A stretch of DNA of 9,168 nt from Solirubrobacterales bacterium (lineage in GTDB: Bacteria > Actinomycetota > Thermoleophilia > Solirubrobacterales > Solirubrobacteraceae), in NCBI GenBank assembly GCA_025964065.1, contig JAOPZO010000061.1:1-9168 (forward strand), written 5' to 3'. The position numbers and the translations under genes are program-made. The notes under the pieces are model-generated. The model ran no database searches. It was not told the origin of the DNA and saw only the letters and a list, made by a program, of their open reading frames with translations. Positions 5,809 to 9,168 of this stretch are shown one piece after another. The stretch's first letter is position 1. Every line of letters starts with the position of its first letter.

Positions 5809-5825
5809 CCGTCGCCGGGCCGCCC

Positions 5826-6113
5826 TCAGCTCTGCTCGAGCGGGGCCATCGTGAGGCCCTCGTCCCGCAGCAGCTCCCAGTAGTGCTCCGCGAGCTCCTT
5901 GTGCCCGGACCACACGATCGCGAGGCCGCTGCGGTGGATGCGCTCCGCGATGGTGTAGCCCCGGTTGAGGTCGATCCCCGGGATGTGCCGCGCGAGCGCG
6001 CTCGCGACGCCGTCGAAGGTGTTGTGGTCGTCGTTCTTGACGATGACGTTCCAGGCCCCGCCCTGCCCCGTGCCCGGGCCGCCGACGCGGGGCCTCTCGA
6101 TCGTCTGGCTCAC
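5826..6113 (-). CDS. clpS: ATP-dependent Clp protease adaptor ClpS
   Basis: ClpS binds the N-domain of a ClpA/ClpC AAA+ unfoldase and delivers proteins bearing N-degrons to ClpP. The 95-residue protein has a short flexible N terminus (about 1-19, Gly-rich), as expected of the tail that enters the unfoldase, then the conserved domain. N27-D28-D29 corresponds to the Escherichia coli N34-D35-D36 motif that holds the substrate alpha-amino group, and H60 in IAERIHRSG matches H66. The gatekeeper corresponding to Met40 appears to be F33, so residue preference may differ. Start GTG 6113 overlaps the TGA of the upstream hydrolase gene in a GTGA, implying coupled translation; no separate ribosome site is evident. 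A larger open frame upstream is antisense or off-frame to the hydrolase and not real. The hydrolase-clpS pairing suggests co-regulation rather than an obvious shared pathway. Confidence 0.9.
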   Translation of the reverse strand: MSQTIERPRVGGPGTGQGGAWNVIVKNDDHNTFDGVASALARHIPGIDLNRGYTIAERIHRSGLAIVWSGHKELAEHYWELLRDEGLTMAPLEQS

Positions 6114-6970
6114 GCTGCCGGGGTACCCGCGCGCTTGCTCCAGTAGCGCGCGAGGCCTGCGTGGAGGGTCGCGGGCGGGTTGGCCTGCTCGTAGGCCGAC
6201 TGGGAGAGCGTGCCGCTCGTGCGCTCCTCCACCCAGGTCCGCACGGCGGCCTCGAAGCCGTCCGCGTCGAGGTCGCGCGCGAGACCCGCGAACTCGTCCA
6301 GGGTGCGGCGCAGCATCTCGAGCTGCGTCTCGACGTCCGAGAACCGGCCGAAGTGCGTGACGGCGAGCGCCTTCGGGTCCCACGCCTCGATGCGCTTGAT
6401 CGAATCGTGCCACGCCTCGACGTCGACGTCCGGCGGCGGCGTGGGCGGGAAGACCGGGCCGTCGAGGATCCGCACGCCGGCGACGTCGCCGCAGAACGCG
6501 GTCTCGCTCGCGCGATGGAAGTACGCGACGTGGTGGCGGGCGTGGCCCGGGGTGTACGCGACGTCCCAGCCGTCGATGGACTCGCCACCCGACAGCACGC
6601 GCAGGCGCTCCTCCGGCACGGGGACCACCTCGCCCCAGAGCATGTCGAAGCGCTCCCCGTACAGCCGCCGCGCGCTGTTCACGAGCCGCTCGGGGTTCGC
6701 GAGGTGCGGCGCGCCGACCTCGTGCACCCAGACCTCCGCGTCGGGGAAGCGCTCGAGCAGGCGGCCCGTCGCGCCCGCGTGGTCGAAGTGGATGTGGGTG
6801 AGCAGGATGCGCTCGGGCGCCCACCCGTCGGGGAGCGCGGCGAGCAGCGTCTGCGCGGTCGACTCCGGGCCCGGGTCCACGATCCACCCCTCGCCCGGGT
6901 GCACGAAGGCGCAGATCGCCCGCGGGACCCCGCAGTGCTCGAGGTCGATCTCCAGAAGCTCGTGCGGCAT
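6110..6970 (-). CDS. Metallo-beta-lactamase-fold hydrolase (glyoxalase II-like)
   Basis: This is a 286-residue member of the MBL-fold hydrolases with a complete dinuclear metal site: H59, H61, D63 and H64 in THIHFDH, H143 in TPGHARHH, D162 in FCGDVAG, and H206 in THFG. That set fits two-zinc enzymes of the glyoxalase II/thioesterase kind. Residues about 207-286 are a mainly helical C-terminal extension that may shape the substrate pocket. It has no signal peptide and is cytoplasmic. Start ATG 6970 sits 7 nt after a TAGCCT -10-like element and gives the normal N terminus (MPHELLEIDLEHC). A longer form from about 7072 would run through the divergent ecm start and is rejected. It is divergent from ecm and overlaps clpS downstream. 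The substrate cannot be named; a thioester is one guess given the acyl-CoA genes on both sides, but similar genes occur in unrelated contexts. Confidence 0.88.
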   Translation of the reverse strand: MPHELLEIDLEHCGVPRAICAFVHPGEGWIVDPGPESTAQTLLAALPDGWAPERILLTHIHFDHAGATGRLLERFPDAEVWVHEVGAPHLANPERLVNSARRLYGERFDMLWGEVVPVPEERLRVLSGGESIDGWDVAYTPGHARHHVAYFHRASETAFCGDVAGVRILDGPVFPPTPPPDVDVEAWHDSIKRIEAWDPKALAVTHFGRFSDVETQLEMLRRTLDEFAGLARDLDADGFEAAVRTWVEERTSGTLSQSAYEQANPPATLHAGLARYWSKRAGTPAA

Positions 6971-6977
6971 CCGCAGG

Positions 6978-6983
6978 AGGCTA
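6978..6983 (-). promoter_or_regulatory. Probable -10 element (TAGCCT) for the hydrolase-clpS operon
   Basis: On the minus strand TAGCCT is followed by 7 nt and then ATG 6970, a leaderless arrangement. No Shine-Dalgarno precedes the ATG. It faces the ecm promoter within a 55-bp gap. Confidence 0.45.
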
Positions 6984-7012
6984 CCCCGACGCCGTGTCCA
7001 CCGGCTCCTCCG

Positions 7013-7018
7013 TAGGAT
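7013..7018 (+). promoter_or_regulatory. Probable -10 element (TAGGAT) for ecm-meaB
   Basis: TAGGAT is followed by 7 nt and ATG 7026, so transcription would begin at or beside the start codon. The GGGG directly before ATG is too close to act as a Shine-Dalgarno. The heptamer GTAGGAT also precedes ccrA. No good -35 is seen. Confidence 0.45.
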
Positions 7019-7025
7019 TCCGGGG

Positions 7026-9017
7026 ATGAGCCACCGTCTGCCCGAGCCCGACCGGCCCTGGATGATGCGCACCTACGCGGGGCACTCCACCGCGAAGAAG
7101 TCCAACGCGCTCTACCGGTCCAACCTCGCGAAGGGGCAGACGGGCCTCTCGGTCGCCTTCGACCTCCCGACGCAGACGGGATACGACGCCGACCACGAGC
7201 TCGCCCGCGGCGAGGTCGGCAAGGTCGGCGTGCCCGTCGCACACCGCGGCGACATGCGCGCGCTGATGGACGGCATCCCGCTCGACAAGATGAACACGTC
7301 GATGACGATCAACGCGACGGCCGCCTGGATGCTCGCGCTGTACATCGTCGCGGCGGAGGAGCAGGGCGTCGGCCCGGGCGACCTCTCCGGCACGACCCAG
7401 AACGACATCATCAAGGAGTTCCTGGCCCGCGGGACCTACGCGTTCCCGCCCGCCCCGAGCATGCGGCTCATCGCCGACATGATCGCCTACACCGTCGAGG
7501 AGGTTCCGAAGTGGAACCCGATCAACATCTGCTCCTACCACCTGCAGGAGGCCGGGGCGACCCCCGTCCAGGAGATCGCCTACGCGATGTCCAACGCGAT
7601 CGCCGTCCTCGACGGCGTGCGCGAGCGGGTGCCGCAGGACCGCATGGGCGCCGTCTTCGGCCGCATCTCCTTCTTCGTCAACGCGGGCGTCCGCTTCGTC
7701 GAGGAGCACGCGAAGCTCCGGGCGATGGGCATCCTCTGGGAGGAGCTCGGCCGCGAGCGCTACGGCGTCACGGACCCGAAGCACCTCCGTCTCCGCTACG
7801 GCGTGCAGGTCAACTCGCTCGGCCTCACCGAGCCGCAGCCCGAGAACAACGTGCAGCGCATCGTGCTCGAGATGCTCGCCGTGACCCTGGGGCGCAACGC
7901 GCGCGCCCGCGCGGTCCAGCTCCCGGCCTGGAACGAGGCGCTCGGCCTCCCCCGCCCCTGGGACCAGCAGTGGGCGCTGCGCATGCAGCAGGTCCTCGCC
8001 TTCGAGTCCGACGTCCTCGAGTACCCGGACATCTTCGAGGGCTCCGTCGTCATGGACGGCCTCGTCGCCGAGCTGCTCGAGGGCGCGCGCGCCGAGATGG
8101 CCGTCGTCGCCGAGCACGGCGGGGCGGTCGCCGGCGTGGACTACATGAAGGCCTCGCTCGTGGAGAGCCACCGCGAGCGGATCGGTCGCATCGAGTCGGG
8201 CGAGCAGATCGTCGTCGGCATCAACAGGTACACGGAAACCGAGCCGAGCCCGCTCATGGGCGAGGACGGCGGGATCATGACCGTCGACCCGGCCGTCGAG
8301 CAGGAGGCGATCGATGCGCTCGGCGCCTGGCGCGAGCAGCGCGACGACGCCGCCGTGCAGGCCGCGCTGGAGCAGCTCCGCGCCGCCGCCGCGGGCGAGG
8401 AGAACATCATGGCCTCGACGATCGCCGCGGCCCGCGCGGGCGCGACCACGGGCGAGTGGAGCCAGGCGCTCCGCGACGCGTTCGGGGAGTTCCGCGCCCC
8501 CACGGGCGTCGGCGAGGCCGCGGCCGCGGTCCCGGGGGCGACGGAGGAGATCGAGGCGGTGCGCGAGGAGGTCGAGCGCGTCAGCGAGCTCATCGGCCGC
8601 CGCATCAAGATCCTCGTCGGCAAGCCGGGCCTCGACGGACACTCCAACGGCGCCGAGCAGATCGCCGTCCGCGCCCGGAACGTGGGCATGGACGTCGTCT
8701 ACGAGGGCATCCGACTGACGCCGTCGCAGATCGCCGCGAGCGCGGACCAGGAGGGCGTCCACGTCGTCGGCCTCTCGATCCTGAGCGGCTCGCACAACTC
8801 CCTGATCCCGGACGTCGTCAAGGCGCTGCGCGAGCGCGGCGTCGAGGCGCCGGTCGTCGTCGGCGGGATCATCCCGGACGCCGACGTCGCGCCCCTGAAG
8901 GAGGCCGGCGTCGCCGCGGTCTACACCCCGAAGGACTTCGACCTGACGCGGATCATGGCCGACATCGTCTCCGTGGTCGCCGAGGCCAACGGCGTCGGGG
9001 CAGCGGCATCGGCCTGA
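7026..9017 (+). CDS. ecm: Ethylmalonyl-CoA mutase, coenzyme B12-dependent
   Basis: Converts (2R)-ethylmalonyl-CoA to (2S)-methylsuccinyl-CoA by radical carbon-skeleton rearrangement with adenosylcobalamin. The 663-residue chain carries both mutase parts. A TIM-barrel catalytic domain at about 10-480 starts with the RTYAGHSTAKKSN segment; R135 (LARGTY) and H172 (CSYHLQEAG) correspond to R207 and H244 of Propionibacterium methylmalonyl-CoA mutase. A linker follows, and the B12 domain runs from about 523 to the end. The B12 signature is complete: D537-G-H539-S-N-G542 with H539 the axial cobalt ligand, S584-I-L586, and VVGGIIP near 615. The GLDGHSNGAEQIA form and the single short chain are typical of ethylmalonyl-CoA rather than methylmalonyl-CoA mutases. 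ATG 7026 is chosen because it starts just before the family N terminus; the frame stays open upstream, antisense to the hydrolase. ccrA is 1.7 kb upstream and meaB follows directly. Assay would settle substrate choice. Confidence 0.94.
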   Translation: MSHRLPEPDRPWMMRTYAGHSTAKKSNALYRSNLAKGQTGLSVAFDLPTQTGYDADHELARGEVGKVGVPVAHRGDMRALMDGIPLDKMNTSMTINATAAWMLALYIVAAEEQGVGPGDLSGTTQNDIIKEFLARGTYAFPPAPSMRLIADMIAYTVEEVPKWNPINICSYHLQEAGATPVQEIAYAMSNAIAVLDGVRERVPQDRMGAVFGRISFFVNAGVRFVEEHAKLRAMGILWEELGRERYGVTDPKHLRLRYGVQVNSLGLTEPQPENNVQRIVLEMLAVTLGRNARARAVQLPAWNEALGLPRPWDQQWALRMQQVLAFESDVLEYPDIFEGSVVMDGLVAELLEGARAEMAVVAEHGGAVAGVDYMKASLVESHRERIGRIESGEQIVVGINRYTETEPSPLMGEDGGIMTVDPAVEQEAIDALGAWREQRDDAAVQAALEQLRAAAAGEENIMASTIAAARAGATTGEWSQALRDAFGEFRAPTGVGEAAAAVPGATEEIEAVREEVERVSELIGRRIKILVGKPGLDGHSNGAEQIAVRARNVGMDVVYEGIRLTPSQIAASADQEGVHVVGLSILSGSHNSLIPDVVKALRERGVEAPVVVGGIIPDADVAPLKEAGVAAVYTPKDFDLTRIMADIVSVVAEANGVGAAASA

Positions 9018-9168
9018 GCCTCCCCAGCGGCGCGGAGCTCGCCGCGCGCCTGCGCGACGGGGACCTCTCCGCCGCGCCCGCGGTCCTGAACCTCGTCGAG
9101 AACCGTTCGGACCCGGCGCGCGAGCAGAGCACCGCGCTGCTCAAGGCGATCGCGCCCGCCGCGCTCGC
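9014..9168 (+). CDS. meaB: MeaB-like G-protein chaperone of acyl-CoA mutase, N-terminal part only
   Basis: The window holds the first 51 codons. The translation (SGAELAARLRDGDLSAAP, then AVLNLVENRSDPAREQSTALLKAIAP) matches the helical N terminus of MeaB/ArgK-type GTPases, which usually reads as a short helix, a Gly-Asp turn, and a helix with (L)xE(N/S)R before the P-loop domain. The P-loop itself is beyond the edge. MeaB protects and loads cobalamin into methylmalonyl- or ethylmalonyl-CoA mutase, which fits its place directly after ecm. No ATG, GTG or TTG occurs in this frame within the window near the family start. The best start is CTG 9014, whose last two bases are the first two of the ecm TGA (a CTGA overlap of 4 nt), analogous to the usual ATGA coupling. 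GGGG at 8997-9000 is a poor ribosome site, so coupling to ecm is likely. Confidence 0.82.
   Translation, partial: MSLPSGAELAARLRDGDLSAAPAVLNLVENRSDPAREQSTALLKAIAPAAL

Noticed and set aside
6210..7025. Upstream extension of the ecm frame giving a 935-residue protein
   Set aside because: The extension is antisense to the hydrolase with its full metal site and is Ser/Arg-rich noise. The family N terminus fits ATG 7026 with a -10 element just upstream.
6971..7025. Possible cobalamin riboswitch before ecm
   Set aside because: The gap is 55 bp and probably leaderless, with no room for one.
6971..7072. Longer N terminus for the MBL hydrolase
   Set aside because: The added 34 residues are Arg/Ser-rich, run through the ecm start and promoter, and are unlike the family N terminus. 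ATG 6970 fits.
6981..8795. 604-codon minus-strand open frame opposite ecm
   Set aside because: It is antisense to a complete B12 mutase and has no recognisable motifs.
1..9168. Mobile element, CRISPR array, tRNA or phage signature
   Set aside because: I found no transposase or integrase motif, regularly spaced repeats, tRNA-like cloverleaf or composition shift on reading both strands.

Overview
This is a very GC-rich window with dense genes, strong G/C bias at third codon positions, and spurious long open frames opposite most real genes. The gene set is a DnaQ-UvrC-type fusion nuclease with a GAAC-N4-GTTC SOS box, crotonyl-CoA carboxylase/reductase, a single-chain ethylmalonyl-CoA mutase with MeaB, and an NDD-type ClpS. 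Together with apparently leaderless promoters this points to a high-GC actinobacterium. Thermoleophilia/Solirubrobacterales is my best guess, but that is inference and I could not run a search.

Layout. 1-1599 (minus, cut off by the window edge): DEDDh exonuclease fused to a UvrC/Cho-like GIY-YIG nuclease, with a LexA-box-like palindrome at its start codon. 1717-1938 (plus): a 73-residue charged protein, followed by a long GC hairpin. 2068-2484 and 2521-3054 (plus): a lipoprotein and a secreted protein of unknown function. 3092-4021 (plus): a CorA-family transporter with GQN in place of GMN. 4079-5338 and 5342-5680 (plus): ccrA and a small dimeric alpha/beta-barrel-like protein, probably one operon. 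5681-5825: a convergent intergenic region full of hairpins. 5826-6970 (minus): metallo-beta-lactamase-fold hydrolase then clpS, overlapping by 4 nt. 6971-7025: a 55-bp divergent promoter. 7026-9017 (plus): ecm, then the first 51 codons of meaB, which appears to start at CTG. No stretch over 300 bases lacks a gene.

How the genes work together. Ccr carboxylates and reduces crotonyl-CoA to ethylmalonyl-CoA. Ecm rearranges (2R)-ethylmalonyl-CoA to methylsuccinyl-CoA using coenzyme B12. MeaB is the G-protein chaperone that protects and loads acyl-CoA mutases. These are the diagnostic enzymes of the ethylmalonyl-CoA pathway, used to assimilate acetyl-CoA without isocitrate lyase and, in some actinomycetes, to supply polyketide extender units. 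The MBL hydrolase and ClpS sit between the two halves on the opposite strand. The left part (repair nuclease, envelope proteins, cation transporter) looks unrelated.

I see no mobile element, CRISPR array, tRNA or rRNA. The window reads mainly as core metabolism. The points most worth checking are the SOS box on the fusion nuclease, its altered UvrC-type cysteine set, the CTG start of meaB, the recurring TAGNNT element next to start codons, and the small protein coupled to ccrA.
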